A stretch of 64,000 nt of DNA from Bacteroides reticulotermitis JCM 10512 (GTDB lineage Bacteria; Bacteroidota; Bacteroidia; Bacteroidales; Bacteroidaceae), in assembly GCF_000517545.1 (NCBI RefSeq), contig NZ_BAIV01000003.1:62001-126000 (forward strand). The letters run 5' to 3'. The notes under the pieces were generated by a model. The model was given only the letters and a program-made list of their open reading frames with translations. It made no database searches and had not been told where the DNA came from. The stretch's first letter is position 1. Each line of letters begins with the position of its first letter. Shown here piece after piece: positions 37,258-47,372 of the stretch. The position numbers and the translations under genes were made by a program.

Positions 37258-38208
37258 CTATTGAATGTAACGTCCGACAAAGTTACGGACTTTTTCAGTG
37301 TACTCTTCTTTATTCTCTTTGTAAGATACGGCATGGCTTGCTCCCGATACAATCCAAAGTTCTTTGGGCTCAGGTTTGGCTTCATAAAGCGGGTATACCA
37401 TCCAAGTCGGTACATAGGTATCTTTGTCCCCGTGAATGAAAAGCATGGGTAAGGCACATTTCGCTACCTGGTTTAAAGAAGAGGCTTCTTTGAAGTTCCA
37501 GCCGTATTTTTTCTCACAGAGCCAGCTGGCCGTATACATCAGCGGAAAACGTGGGAGGTGGAAGCTGGATTTGAGTTCATGTGAAAACTCATCCCATACA
37601 CTCGTGTAGCCGCAATCTTCTACAAAGCATTTAACGAACGGTTTTTGTTGCTCGCCAGCAACCATCATGGTGGTAGCTCCTCCCATTGAAATCCCGTGCA
37701 CGACCATTTGCGTACTGTCACCAAATACTTGGTTGGCCAGATTCATCCATTGCAAGACATCGAAGCGATCTTTCCAGCCCATTTGAATAGCTTCTCCTTC
37801 ACTCTTTCCGTGATGTTGCAAGTCGGGTAGGAGGATGTTGTAACCTAAATCATGGTTGTACAAGTATCCAATCATGAGCATACGAATGGCGTTATCCGTA
37901 TATCCGTGTACTATAACGGCTGTTTTGCTCGTTGGTTCCGGAGCGGCTATATAGTATGCGTGTAGTCGGATTCCTTCCGGATTTAGAATCGAAGTATCTT
38001 TTAGCGCGTTTGCTTGCTGTAGACTATCTGCCCATGGATGCAAGAATGGATAGTTCTCATATAGATATCTATAGGAACTACTTTCTTTCGAATCAATTTT
38101 ATCGGTTGGGGTTAACGAGAAGTTAAGCATATAGAAACTTCCCCCGATGGTGCAGCCGGTAAGAACCAACATCGTAATGATTATGCTATAAACTACTTTT
38201 TTCCTCAT
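37258..38208 (-). CDS. Alpha/beta hydrolase lipoprotein
   Basis: About 316 residues with a lipobox near residue 18 (MLVLTGCTIGG), so it is probably anchored in the cell envelope. The fold is an alpha/beta hydrolase: AVIVHGYTDNAIRM (oxyanion region), LLPDLQHHGKSEGE, the nucleophile elbow VVHGISMGGAT (GxSxG), an Asp in FIHGDKDTYVP and the His in VSGASHAVSYKEN. It resembles the BD-FAE/YqkD-type serine hydrolases. The substrate is unknown. It lies 3 bases before the TPM gene. Confidence 0.85.
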   Translation of the reverse strand: MRKKVVYSIIITMLVLTGCTIGGSFYMLNFSLTPTDKIDSKESSSYRYLYENYPFLHPWADSLQQANALKDTSILNPEGIRLHAYYIAAPEPTSKTAVIVHGYTDNAIRMLMIGYLYNHDLGYNILLPDLQHHGKSEGEAIQMGWKDRFDVLQWMNLANQVFGDSTQMVVHGISMGGATTMMVAGEQQKPFVKCFVEDCGYTSVWDEFSHELKSSFHLPRFPLMYTASWLCEKKYGWNFKEASSLNQVAKCALPMLFIHGDKDTYVPTWMVYPLYEAKPEPKELWIVSGASHAVSYKENKEEYTEKVRNFVGRYIQ

Positions 38209-38259
38209 AACTTCCATTTTTTTAATCTCCTCTCGAAAGATAATTATCGAAAAGAAGTT

Positions 38260-39003
38260 CTATTTGTTCCAAATCTCCCACCCGGCAAATGCCTGTAGAA
38301 GCAGCATTTCCAAACCGTTTTTTGTAACGGCACCTTGCTCTTCTCCCTTCTTCATGAAAAGAGTAACGTTTGGATTATATAACAAATCGTAGAGTAAATG
38401 GTTTGGCGTTAATTCCTGGTAAGGAATATCGGGACAGAAGTCCACCTTGGGGTACATACCTACCGGTGTGCAGTTGACAATGACCGTATATTCTTGCATG
38501 ATTTCCGGTGTCAGGTCTTCATAGGTCAACATATCGTCCGCTTTATGTGTGCGTGATACGAATACCCCTTCGATATCTAACTTCTTGAGCCCGTGATAAA
38601 CAGCCTTGGATGCACCGCCTGTTCCTAAAATCAAGGCTTTCCGGTGATGAGGCTGTAAGAGAGGTTGAATGGATTGTGTAAAACCTATAATGTCTGAATT
38701 ATAACCGACAAGCTTCACTTTCGCTTTCTGGCGTATAATTTTGATAACGTTGACGGCTCCGATCTTCGCCGTATCGGGATCTAACTCATCTAAAAAAGGA
38801 ATAACCTGTTCCTTGTAAGGGATTGTAACGTTCAATCCGCAGAGATCCGGATTCTGTTCAATAACCTCTAAGAAATCGCTGATTTTAGGGATCTCGAAGT
38901 TAACATATTCTGCATCAATACCTTCCGAACTGAACTTTTCGTTGAAGTATCCGATGGAGAATGAATGTTTGAGTGGATAGCCAATTAAACCATACTTTTT
39001 CAT
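38260..39003 (-). CDS. aroE: Shikimate dehydrogenase
   Basis: About 247 residues. AroE reduces 3-dehydroshikimate with NADPH in aromatic amino-acid synthesis. The shikimate site is in YGLIGYPLKHSFSIGYFNEKF, and the catalytic Lys and Asp lie in NVTIPYKEQVIPFLD and VGYNSDIIGF. The nucleotide-binding motif is ALILGTGGASKAVYHGL. I start at MKKYGLIGYP (39003); the longer frame to 39063 overlaps ubiE with unrelated residues. It follows ubiE by 25 bases. Confidence 0.94.
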   Translation of the reverse strand: MKKYGLIGYPLKHSFSIGYFNEKFSSEGIDAEYVNFEIPKISDFLEVIEQNPDLCGLNVTIPYKEQVIPFLDELDPDTAKIGAVNVIKIIRQKAKVKLVGYNSDIIGFTQSIQPLLQPHHRKALILGTGGASKAVYHGLKKLDIEGVFVSRTHKADDMLTYEDLTPEIMQEYTVIVNCTPVGMYPKVDFCPDIPYQELTPNHLLYDLLYNPNVTLFMKKGEEQGAVTKNGLEMLLLQAFAGWEIWNK

Positions 39004-39028
39004 AAGCGATGAATAAATGTAGTGTGTC

Positions 39029-39764
39029 TTATTTCGTTGCAGTGTAAAGAGTGCAAATTCCAAATGTTAGCCTACGGAAGCTCACCTTGCTGAAGCCGGC
39101 TTTAGCTATAACTTCTTTCATTATTTCTCCCTGAGGAAATGCTTTAATTGTTTCAGGTAGATAGTGATAGGCGCTATTATCTTTAGAGAGTATCTTGCCG
39201 AGCAACGGAATAACTGCTTTGGAATAAACAGCGAACAGTTGCCTCATCGGAAAACGGTCGGGTGTTGTTAATTCCAAAATTACAAGATTACCACCGGGTG
39301 TCAGTACACGATGCATCTCGGTAAGCCCTTTGTCGAGGTTATCGAAGTTCCGTATACCGAAAGCCACGGTAACGGCATCGAACGAGTTGTCGGCAAAAGA
39401 GAGTGAAGTACAGTCCTCCCGGGCAAATGTTATTTTGTCCGAGAGTCCTTCCTTCTTTACTTTTTCACGTCCCACATTCATCATCCTTCCGAGATGTCGG
39501 TACCGATGAGCGACTCTGGGTTGAGCTTGCGACAAGCTAAGATGCGAAGTCACCTGTACCCGTAGCCACGTCCATCATACGGCGTGGTTGGAACGGGCGA
39601 AGCCAAGCGATAGCTTTCTTACGCCAAAAACGGTCAATTCCCCACGAAAGGGTATGATTCAATTTGTCGTAAGCAGGAGCGATGTTATCGAACATTTGCT
39701 CTACCTGTTCGCTTTTCTTGCCCTTCTCGTTATAGGGCTTGATGTTTTCTTGTGGGTAATTCAT
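39029..39764 (-). CDS. ubiE: Demethylmenaquinone methyltransferase (two frameshifts)
   Basis: About 245 codons of UbiE/MenG, which makes menaquinone from demethylmenaquinone with SAM. The N-terminus has [24 protein letters not shown] and [12 protein letters not shown] (SAM motif I). Then two single-base deletions lie within 55 bases: near 39544 (restoring one base gives [17 protein letters not shown]) and near 39486 ([11 protein letters not shown]). Afterwards [31 protein letters not shown] and [16 protein letters not shown] follow as in full-length proteins. In Bacteroides menaquinone is needed for respiration with fumarate, so a real double break is unlikely. It lies 22 bases after purC. 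Confidence 0.93.
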
Positions 39765-39786
39765 TTTATTACTAAGCCGTTATTAG

Positions 39787-40728
39787 TTATGAAAGAAACG
39801 CTTTTACATTGCTCTCAATACGAGCGGTAATGTTAGCAGTATCTTCTTTCACAAATTTCTCACCGGAGATGTTTTCGAACAATTCGATATACCGGTCGCT
39901 GATGCTCTTTACGATTTCCGGAGTCATTTCAGGTACTTTTTGGCCTTCTTTGCCTTGGAAACCATTCTCCATCAACCATTCGCGAACGAATTCTTTGGAA
40001 AGTTGTTTCTGAGCTTCGCCCTTTTCAAAACGATCCTGATAGCCTTCCGAATAGAAGTAACGGCTGGAGTCCGGCGTATGAATCTCGTCCATCAGATAGA
40101 TTGTACCGTTGTGTTTACCGAACTCATATTTAGTGTCTACCAAGATCAACCCACGTTCGGCTGCCATCTCAGTTCCACGTTTAAAAAGAGCCAGTGTATA
40201 TTTCTCGAGAGTTTCATATTCTTCCGGGGTAGCCAAGCCTTGCGCGAGGATTTCCTCTTTGGAGATATCTTCATCATGCAGCCCCATTTCAGCCTTAGTT
40301 GTCGGAGTTACGATTGGTTCCGGGAACTTTTGGTTCTCGCGCATACCTTCCGGTAGCTTTACGCCGCAAATTTCACGTACTCCACTCTTATACGTACGCC
40401 AAGCACTGCCGCATAGATAGCCACGTACAATCATTTCTACCGGGAATCCTTCGCATAGTACGCCTACCGTAACCATCGGGTCGGGAGTAGCTAGTTTCCA
40501 GTTTGGGCAGATGTCAGTCGTAGCGTCCAAGAATTTAGCAGCGATCTGATTCAGCATTTGTCCTTTGTAAGGAATACCTTCGGGCAGCACTACATCAAAG
40601 GCCGATATACGGTCGGTTGCTACCATGACAAGTTTCTCGCCATTGATGTTGTATACATCGCGTACTTTTCCGTGGTACACGCTCTTCTGTCCCGGAAAAT
40701 TGAAATCTGTTTTTGTTAATGCTTTCAT
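39787..40728 (-). CDS. purC: SAICAR synthetase
   Basis: A 313-residue enzyme of purine synthesis that joins CAIR with aspartate. Features are [39 protein letters not shown] at the N-terminus (ATP site, written here as two overlapping family motifs KVRDVY and TDRISAFDV), then [17 protein letters not shown] and [13 protein letters not shown]. It is the longer form with an extra C-terminal helix that is usual in Bacteroidetes. Between phoH (22 bases) and ubiE (22 bases) it is clearly in one operon. Confidence 0.96.
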   Translation of the reverse strand: MKALTKTDFNFPGQKSVYHGKVRDVYNINGEKLVMVATDRISAFDVVLPEGIPYKGQMLNQIAAKFLDATTDICPNWKLATPDPMVTVGVLCEGFPVEMIVRGYLCGSAWRTYKSGVREICGVKLPEGMRENQKFPEPIVTPTTKAEMGLHDEDISKEEILAQGLATPEEYETLEKYTLALFKRGTEMAAERGLILVDTKYEFGKHNGTIYLMDEIHTPDSSRYFYSEGYQDRFEKGEAQKQLSKEFVREWLMENGFQGKEGQKVPEMTPEIVKSISDRYIELFENISGEKFVKEDTANITARIESNVKAFLS

Positions 40729-40750
40729 CTTTAATATATATTTAGCTCTA

Positions 40751-41755
40751 TTAGACGATATTCTCTTTGTTAATTTTGAGAGTCCGTTCCGCTTTCAGCT
40801 TCTCGCGTTCATCCTTCACTTCCTTGTCAAACTTGTCATAAGCGTCTACGATACGTTCCACCAATTTATGGCGAACAATATCTTTCTTGTTCAGTTCGAC
40901 AAAGCTGATTCCTTTCACCCCTTTGAGGATACGAAGCGCCTGAGTCAGCCCGGATGTCTGCGATGCCGGAAGGTCGATTTGGGTCATGTCTCCCGTTACG
41001 ATCATTTTGGTGTTCATACCCATACGGGTGAGGAACATCTTGATTTGTTGCGTAGTTGTATTTTGCGCTTCATCGAGAATGACAACAGCATCGTTTAAAG
41101 TTCGTCCGCGCATAAATGCGAGCGGGGCTATCTGGATGATATTCAAATCCATATACTCCTTCAACTTAGCAGCCGGAATCATATCTTGAAGGGCATCATA
41201 TAGCGGTTGGAGGTACGGATCGATCTTTTCTTTCATATCACCGGGTAGAAATCCGAGTTTCTCTCCGGCTTCTACGGCCGGACGGCTGAGGATAATCTTT
41301 TTGATCTCTTTATTCTTTAGCGCACGTACGGCGAGAGCAATCGCGGTATAGGTCTTTCCCGAGCCGGCGGGCCCGATAGCAAAAACCATGTCGTTTTTGG
41401 CAAAGCCTTCTACGAGCTTGAGCTGATTTTCACTGCGAGGTATAATCGGTTTGCCTGTGACGCTAAATACGATTACATTACCGTTTTGTTCCGCTGTGGG
41501 CGTATTGCCTTTGATGATGTCGATAATCACTTCTTCTTTGAGTGAATTGTGTTCGGCACAATACTTTTCAAGTTTCGTGATGTTTTCTTCGAATGCGCAC
41601 ATCTGCTCTTCATCGCCTAACACTTTGATAACATTGCCGCGGGCGACGATACGCAACTTTGGATATAAAGCCTTAATAAGTTGTATATTGGCATTATTCA
41701 GGCCATAAAAGATAACTGGGTCAATATCTTCAAGAACAATCAGTTTCTCTATCAT
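40751..41755 (-). CDS. PhoH-like ATPase
   Basis: A 334-residue protein with an N-terminal KH-like RNA-binding segment (about 20-80, [11 protein letters not shown]) and a C-terminal P-loop domain: [19 protein letters not shown] (Walker A), [19 protein letters not shown] (Walker B) and [13 protein letters not shown]. PhoH-like proteins are ATPases linked to RNA handling, often near YbeY. A TAAATTTG box at 41782-41789 (minus strand) may start the phoH-purC-ubiE-aroE run. Confidence 0.93.
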   Translation of the reverse strand: MIEKLIVLEDIDPVIFYGLNNANIQLIKALYPKLRIVARGNVIKVLGDEEQMCAFEENITKLEKYCAEHNSLKEEVIIDIIKGNTPTAEQNGNVIVFSVTGKPIIPRSENQLKLVEGFAKNDMVFAIGPAGSGKTYTAIALAVRALKNKEIKKIILSRPAVEAGEKLGFLPGDMKEKIDPYLQPLYDALQDMIPAAKLKEYMDLNIIQIAPLAFMRGRTLNDAVVILDEAQNTTTQQIKMFLTRMGMNTKMIVTGDMTQIDLPASQTSGLTQALRILKGVKGISFVELNKKDIVRHKLVERIVDAYDKFDKEVKDEREKLKAERTLKINKENIV

Positions 41756-41845
41756 TGAATCGTATTAAAGAAATATTTCTGCAAATTTAATGAAACGTTT
41801 TGGATTCTTTGGTGGTTCGCGATGAATTTTATCTTAGATTCTCAC

Positions 41846-42520
41846 TCACCGTGCTGTGATGTGGAAACAGCCCTGCTTCAATTCGTACTTGATGTAGCAT
41901 TTATCGGCTTGTCGCACATCTCTTAATACCTCTGACAGAACGAGTTTCAAGGTATCGGAATTTACGTTTTGTAAAGGGCGTCCGTCTTTGTCTTCCACCT
42001 TTTTGAAACGCTTCCAACTGACGTCAAATGTGGCTCCGTAAAAGTGTGCCGAGTTTTCCGAAGCGTTTCCGTTCCGGCGACGCAAGCGTTTTACATCGTC
42101 TTGCGTGCGGAGTACGGAGGTGACAATAACTTGATTCGGATTCAATCCTTTCGAGTTCAGTGAATCCAGGAAATTAGTACCTATGACTTGGAGCAACTCG
42201 CTAGCCTGGGGTACCAAGTAAGGAAGCGAATGCGTTAGTGAATCAACGGCATAAAATTCGTTGCTTGTGATGTGGATAAGCTTTTCTTTCATGCTTTCCG
42301 CTTCCTCCCGGTTACTTAATGGCGGGATGCCGATTGTCTGAGCAATAGCAAGATGCCTATCGTTCAGGTCGGGAAAAGAACGCTTGTAACTAAGAACGCC
42401 TCGTATGTTGCGGGGTTCGTTGAGTTTAAGCGACATGTCTTTTTTCTTGCAACCGGATGTGAGCAATAAGAGACTAGTCAGTAAAAATAGGGGTAGAATG
42501 CGAAGCGTATAATTACTCAT
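41846..42520 (-). CDS. Lipoprotein with M15-like zinc-peptidase motifs (DUF5715-type)
   Basis: About 224 residues with a lipobox near residue 24 (LLLLTSGCKKK). The C-terminal half reads VIVTSVLRTQDDVKRLRRRN, then NASENSAHFYGATFDVSW, where the Ser-x-His-x6-Asp pattern matches the first two zinc ligands of M15 peptidases such as VanX/DacB relatives. A final His is in QGCFHITAR. The order of ligands is right for a peptidoglycan peptidase, but the Glu before the last His is not the usual ExxHWH, so activity is uncertain. I think it belongs to the DUF5715 group. A TACTTTTG box is at 42538-42545 (minus strand). Confidence 0.7.
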   Translation of the reverse strand: MSNYTLRILPLFLLTSLLLLTSGCKKKDMSLKLNEPRNIRGVLSYKRSFPDLNDRHLAIAQTIGIPPLSNREEAESMKEKLIHITSNEFYAVDSLTHSLPYLVPQASELLQVIGTNFLDSLNSKGLNPNQVIVTSVLRTQDDVKRLRRRNGNASENSAHFYGATFDVSWKRFKKVEDKDGRPLQNVNSDTLKLVLSEVLRDVRQADKCYIKYELKQGCFHITAR

Positions 42521-42565
42521 TTTGTCTTTTTTGCTCACAAAAGTATGAATAAAAAGTGAAATTCC

Positions 42566-44224
42566 TTATTTCTTCTTATCCTCTTTTATTTCCGAAGCTT
42601 TCGGTTCCGCTGTTTTTTCGGTCTTGCTATCCGGATGGATGATGCTCTTAACGGTTTCTCCAATCGGCAGTTTATCCAGTACGCCAAGGCTTGGAGCAAC
42701 AGTCTTTACCAGCGAACTCAGGAAGTTGCTTGTGGCCCCATTGCCGCCATCGAATACCGTAATATTACCTAAGTTGATGTGTTCGAACGCTTTCACCTGC
42801 TCTCCGGCTATTTCTTTCCATTGATCTACCATCTTGTATTGGATGGCAATGGCTGGATTCAATTCGGCGGCTTTCACCATTGCTTCAAAACCTTCTGCTT
42901 CTGCCAGTAATGACTTCTTCTTTCCTTCCGCTTCAGCTTCCAGTTTCATTCGGATCGCTTGCGCCTCTGCCTGTGCTTGCGCCAATGTCGCTTTGGCACG
43001 TGCTTCTGCTTCGCGAATAACTTTTTCGGCAATGGCATCAGCTTGGAGGATAGCTTCCTGTTTAGCAATCTCAGCCGGAACAATTTTGTCTGCTTTCAAC
43101 GAAGATTCGACTTTGCGTGCTTTAGCTTCTTCCACATCTTTCTGAGCTATTTCTCTTGCTGTTTCGATGGATGCTTCCGATCTGGCATTTGCTTCACCTG
43201 CTTGTTTGTCGGCATTGGCTTGTATAACGGCTAGCTCGGCATTCGATTCCGCAATTGCTTTTTGAGCCTCGTTGCGTCCGATGGCCGCTTTCTTTCCAGC
43301 TTCTGCCTGCTTAATCTCCATCTCAGAATTCAGTTCGGCTACACGGCTCTCTTTTTCTGTATTAGCCTGTTCGATCCGAATGTTTTTTTCTGCTTCCGCT
43401 TTCGCTACTTGGGATTCTTTTTCCGCATTCGCAATGGCTACTTGCGAAATTCGATCCTTGTCGGCATTGGCTACCGAGATCTCTTGTAGTTTTTTAGTTT
43501 CGGCAATGGCTATATCTTGATCTTTTCGTGTTTCAGCTACCTTCGTTTCACGCTCTTTAATCTGGTCGGCAATTTTGATAGCACCCAGTTTTTCCTGCTC
43601 TTCGATGTTAGCTTGTGCTTCATTCAGCGCTTTGCTTTCGGCTTCTTTACCTAGATTGACAATGTAGTTTGCGGCATCACGAATATCACTGATGTTGATA
43701 TTCATTAGGTACAAACCAAATTTGCGTAATTCGGTGTCGATATTATCTTTTACTTTCGAAAGGAATTTATCGCGGTCGGAATTTAATTCTTCAATGGTCA
43801 TGTCGGCAATAACCAAGCGCATCTGTCCATAGACCACATCGGTAATCAGATTTTGCTTATCGTCTATTGTCAATCCCAACATACGTTCTGCCGCATTTTG
43901 CATCACGTCCGAATCAGTACTGATAGCAACTGTAATCGTAGTGGGAACATCGACGCGAATGTTTTGCGCAGACAGTGCTCCTGTTAGCTTGCAATCGATT
44001 TGCATCGGTTTCATAGAGAGAAACTCGTATCCCTGAACAATGGGCCATACAAATGCTGCTCCTCCGTGATATAGTTTGGCCGATTTCTTTTCGCCTCCCG
44101 TTTTACCATATACTACTAAAACTTCGTCACTCTTACACTTGCGATAGCGTGAAAGGATCCCGAAAAATGTGAGTAGGACTACTGCTATAAGAATAGCAGT
44201 CATAATCATTAAGTCTTGTGTCAT
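42566..44224 (-). CDS. Flotillin-like SPFH membrane protein
   Basis: A 552-residue protein with a single N-terminal hydrophobic segment (about 8-24, LIAVVLLTFFGIL), an SPFH domain (about 30-250: TTITVAISTDSDVMQNAAERML, IADMTIEELNSDRDKFL, LGLYLMNINISDIRD) and a long Glu/Ala-rich coiled coil (about 220-430, repeated Ala-Glu-Lys-Glu). It is close to bacterial FloT/YqiK, which gathers in membrane microdomains. The NfeD-like gene lies 21 bases upstream in the same direction, the usual partner. The C-terminal tail is Lys/Glu-rich. Confidence 0.92.
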   Translation of the reverse strand: MTQDLMIMTAILIAVVLLTFFGILSRYRKCKSDEVLVVYGKTGGEKKSAKLYHGGAAFVWPIVQGYEFLSMKPMQIDCKLTGALSAQNIRVDVPTTITVAISTDSDVMQNAAERMLGLTIDDKQNLITDVVYGQMRLVIADMTIEELNSDRDKFLSKVKDNIDTELRKFGLYLMNINISDIRDAANYIVNLGKEAESKALNEAQANIEEQEKLGAIKIADQIKERETKVAETRKDQDIAIAETKKLQEISVANADKDRISQVAIANAEKESQVAKAEAEKNIRIEQANTEKESRVAELNSEMEIKQAEAGKKAAIGRNEAQKAIAESNAELAVIQANADKQAGEANARSEASIETAREIAQKDVEEAKARKVESSLKADKIVPAEIAKQEAILQADAIAEKVIREAEARAKATLAQAQAEAQAIRMKLEAEAEGKKKSLLAEAEGFEAMVKAAELNPAIAIQYKMVDQWKEIAGEQVKAFEHINLGNITVFDGGNGATSNFLSSLVKTVAPSLGVLDKLPIGETVKSIIHPDSKTEKTAEPKASEIKEDKKK

Positions 44225-44245
44225 AAGTTGATCTTTTTAGTTTGT

Positions 44246-44743
44246 TTATTGAATGTACAAAGTTCCGTCTTTGTAGCTGGTAATTATTGCTTTATCCCCT
44301 GTTTGATAGGCCTTTTCTGATTCCGATAATACATCTATTTCGCGCATAGCTCCGTTTCGGCTAACGTACACTCGGTATCTACCTTCATTTTGTTTAAAAT
44401 AGATGGTGCACTCTCTACCTACCAGACTTTCTGTTTTTTCCGTGTGGTTAACCTGCTGCAATTGGTAGGCTTTTTTGTAGAGATACCAAACTGCGAATAT
44501 GAAGCATATTCCGATGAATATGCCTATTAGGTAGTTGGATATTTCCGTGTTTTTGGTTAGGTACATATACCATCCAAATCCGATGCCGAAGTGTGTGAGC
44601 CCTTTAAAAGATACTACACTACTTACGTCTGTGTCCACGTTCGTATCAGCATCCATGTCGCCGAAGAAAATAGATAAAATGAATTGTATCGCAAAAATGC
44701 CTGTCGTAACGATGGCGATGATAAAGAAAATTTGGATATCCAT
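44246..44743 (-). CDS. NfeD/YuaF-like membrane protein
   Basis: A 165-residue protein with an N-terminal membrane segment (about 4-27), an acidic loop (DMDADTNVDTDVSS), two further hydrophobic segments (about 48-88) and a C-terminal OB-like beta domain (about 105-165, with VGRECTIYFKQNEGRYRVYVSRNG and TGDKAIITSY). This layout is that of the NfeD/YuaF partners of flotillin. It is the first gene of the flotillin unit and has a good promoter. Confidence 0.85.
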   Translation of the reverse strand: MDIQIFFIIAIVTTGIFAIQFILSIFFGDMDADTNVDTDVSSVVSFKGLTHFGIGFGWYMYLTKNTEISNYLIGIFIGICFIFAVWYLYKKAYQLQQVNHTEKTESLVGRECTIYFKQNEGRYRVYVSRNGAMREIDVLSESEKAYQTGDKAIITSYKDGTLYIQ

Positions 44744-44782
44744 AAATGCCGATGTGTTAGTAATTTATACGATTTAATGTTT

Positions 44783-44813
44783 CAAATATACGTGTTTGTT
44801 AGATAGTAACAAA
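44783..44813 (-). promoter_or_regulatory. Bacteroides-type promoter for the nfeD-flotillin unit
   Basis: On the minus strand TTTG (44813-44810), a 19-base spacer and TATATTTG (44790-44783) match both consensus boxes. The ATG is 40 bases downstream. Confidence 0.75.
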
Positions 44814-44887
44814 GCAACAAGTATAAAAAAAGAAGAATTTTCAGACTAACAATGGAGATTGAAAACACAGGGAAAGGATTAATTTAC

Positions 44888-44895
44888 TACTTTTG
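44888..44895 (+). promoter_or_regulatory. Probable -7 box for truA
   Basis: TACTTTTG matches TAnnTTTG. It is followed by AAGGAG, 8 bases before the GTG start, an unusually good ribosome site for this genus. Confidence 0.6.
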
Positions 44896-44923
44896 CACCC
44901 GAAACCATTAATAAGGAGTGAGC

Positions 44924-45711
44924 GTGCAAAGGTATTTTATTTATTTGGCGTATGACGGAAGCATTATCACGGTTGGCAAATTCAGCCCAACGGCAGTAGT
45001 GTGCAGGAGTGTTTGATGAAAGCATTATCCACTTTTCTACGGCGCGATATAGAGGTCGTAGGTGCCGGACGTACGGATGCTGGCGTACATGCCTCCTTGA
45101 TGGTTGCTCATTTTGATTATGAAGAAAAGAACGCTGAGACGGATGAGGATGTTTTGTTGGATGCGGATTTGGTAGCTGACAAACTCAACCGAATCTTACC
45201 TCCGGACATTTCAGTTTACCGGGTTTGCCGGGTAAGGCCGGATGCTCATGCCCGTTTCGATGCGACTGCCCGTACGTACAAATACTATGTAACGACAGTC
45301 AAGTCTCCTTTCAATCGCCAATATCGTTGTCGTGTTTATGGTTCGCTAGATTATGCACGAATGAATGAAGCAGCGCGAACCTTGTTTGATTATACCGATT
45401 TTACCAGTTTCAGTAAATTACATACCGACGCGAAAACCAATAACTGCCAGGTGACACATGCCGAATGGACGCAGGTGGATGAAGTTACGTGGGTGTTTAC
45501 CATTCGCGCCGACCGTTTTCTTCGCAATATGGTGCGTGCCATTGTGGGCACCTTGCTGGAGGTTGGCCGTGGTAAAATGACAGTCGATGGCTTTCGACGT
45601 GTGATCGAACAACAGGATCGCTGCAAGGCAGGAACTTCTGTTCCGGGACAGGCGCTCTTCTTAGTCGATGTGGAATATCCGGAGGAACTGTTTGACCTTT
45701 CGGATACTTGA
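44924..45711 (+). CDS. truA: tRNA pseudouridine synthase A (frameshifted near the start)
   Basis: About 262 codons. TruA makes pseudouridine at positions 38-40 of tRNA. The GTG at 44924 ([12 protein letters not shown]) is preceded by AAGGAG. One base is missing near 44959: GGA AGn CAT TAT CAC GGT TGG restores the [14 protein letters not shown] segment. The catalytic Asp is in [13 protein letters not shown], followed by [14 protein letters not shown] and [21 protein letters not shown]. Without the correction the frame would start at 45001 and lack the first 26 residues. The EamA transporter gene follows 27 bases later. Confidence 0.93.
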
Positions 45712-45738
45712 TTTGTAGAATACAACTTTTAGATTTAT

Positions 45739-46641
45739 ATGTGGTTATTACTTGCCTTTCTCTCAGCTGCATTGCTGGGTTTTTACGATGTATTCAAAAA
45801 ACAGTCATTGAAAGATAATGCCGTACTTCCGGTGTTGTTTCTCAATACTCTTTTTTCCAGTATGATTTTTCTTCCTTTTATTTTGGTCTCTGCTTTTGCA
45901 CCCGATACATTAGGAGGTACTATATTTCACGTTCCGCTTGCCGATTGGGAGCAACATAAATATATCATCGTTAAATCGTTTATCGTACTCTCATCTTGGA
46001 TTTTCGGCTATTTCGGTATGAAGCATTTGCCTATTACCATTGTAGGCCCGATTAATGCGACTCGCCCGGTGATGGTGCTGGTAGGAGCTATGCTGATATT
46101 TGGCGAACGGCTGAACCTGTATCAGTGGATCGGGGTTTTATTGGCTATCGCTTCATTCTTTATGCTGAGCCGTTCGGGGAAGAAAGAGGGGATTGACTTC
46201 AAACATAATAAATGGATCTTTTTCATTGTACTGGCCGCAGTGATGGGAGCTATCAGCGGACTGTATGATAAATACCTGATGAAGCAACTGAATCCGATGT
46301 TGGTGCAGTCGTGGTATAACGTCTATCAGGTCTTCATCATGTGCCCCATTCTACTTCTACTTTGGTGGCCAAGGCGGAAGAGCACTACGCCTTTCCGTTG
46401 GGATTGGACAATCATTTTGATTTCTATCTTTTTATCAGCGGCGGATTTCGTTTATTTCTATGCATTGAGTTACGATGATTCAATGATCTCCATTGTTTCG
46501 ATGGTACGCCGAAGCAGTGTGGTTGTTTCTTTCATTTTCGGGGCTTTGCTCTTCCGTGAAAAGAATTTAAAAAGTAAAGCGGCCGACCTTATCCTGGTGT
46601 TAATCGGAATGATATTCTTATATTTGGGAACCAGAAGTTAA
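45739..46641 (+). CDS. EamA/DMT family transporter
   Basis: A 300-residue protein with ten hydrophobic segments in two repeats of five, the drug/metabolite-exporter layout. The first repeat includes FGYFGMKHLPITIVGPINATRPVMVLVGA, and the second ends with VVVSFIFGALLFREKNL and ILVLIGMIFLYLG. The paired motif before helix 4/9 (PINATRPV and MVRRSSVV) is typical of EamA. The substrate is unknown. It is 27 bases after truA and 28 before the DUF3256 gene on the same strand. Confidence 0.88.
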   Translation: MWLLLAFLSAALLGFYDVFKKQSLKDNAVLPVLFLNTLFSSMIFLPFILVSAFAPDTLGGTIFHVPLADWEQHKYIIVKSFIVLSSWIFGYFGMKHLPITIVGPINATRPVMVLVGAMLIFGERLNLYQWIGVLLAIASFFMLSRSGKKEGIDFKHNKWIFFIVLAAVMGAISGLYDKYLMKQLNPMLVQSWYNVYQVFIMCPILLLLWWPRRKSTTPFRWDWTIILISIFLSAADFVYFYALSYDDSMISIVSMVRRSSVVVSFIFGALLFREKNLKSKAADLILVLIGMIFLYLGTRS

Positions 46642-46669
46642 ATGTGTGGTAGTTAAACAATATAAACTT

Positions 46670-47298
46670 ATGAAAGTCAGTAAATTATCTCTTTATACGC
46701 TCTTTGTTGCAATTAGTATCTTTGCGTCGGGTAGCTTGTATGCACAGGAAGCCAAAAAACTATTTGTGAGTATGCCCGATTCGCTTTGCCCGTTGCTTAC
46801 TTCGGTCAATCGTGCCGATTGCATTGATTTTTTGGAGAGCAAAATGAAGGCAGAAGTCGATAATCGCTTTGGCAAGAAGTCTGAGATGACTGATTTGAGT
46901 AAGGATTATATTCGTATGCAGATGAGCCGCAAACCACCTGGCAGATGAAAGTCTTGGCATTAAGCGATACGACGAAGATTGTATGTGCCATCTCTACCGC
47001 TTGTGCGCCGGCTTGTGACAGTCGCTTTAGTTTCTATACGACCGATTGGAAGCGGCTTCCGGCTTCTCGTTATATAAGTCTTCCTGCTTTGGGGGATTTC
47101 CTGACGACTCCCGATTCAACCACTATTTATGCTTTTGAAGAAGTGCGCAACTCGGTCGATTTGTTACTGATGAAAGCTGATTTCAATAAAGAAAGCTCCG
47201 AACTGACGATTGCTTTAACTACGATGGATTATCTGTCGGATGAGGTAGCCGGAAAATTGAAAGAGTTCTACCGTGGTCCCGTTGTTTACAAATGCTGA
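46670..47298 (+). CDS. DUF3256 family secreted protein (frameshifted)
   Basis: About 209 codons. The start at 46670 gives MKVSKLSLYTLFVAISIF and a signal peptide ending near SLYAQ. One base is missing near 46930: CGC CAA ACC ACC TGG CAG ATG joins the halves as SRQTTWQMKVLALSDTTKIVC. Family DUF3256 is a Bacteroidetes-only secreted protein; the mature part begins with FVSMPDSLCPLLTSVNRADCIDF. I know of no function. It is the last gene before a long non-coding region. Confidence 0.82.
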
Positions 47299-47372
47299 TG
47301 AACGATTTGTTCGTAAAGAATAGCCTGTGATAGAGCGGAGAAAACGATTGGATGTTGTTTCGTTTGAATATA

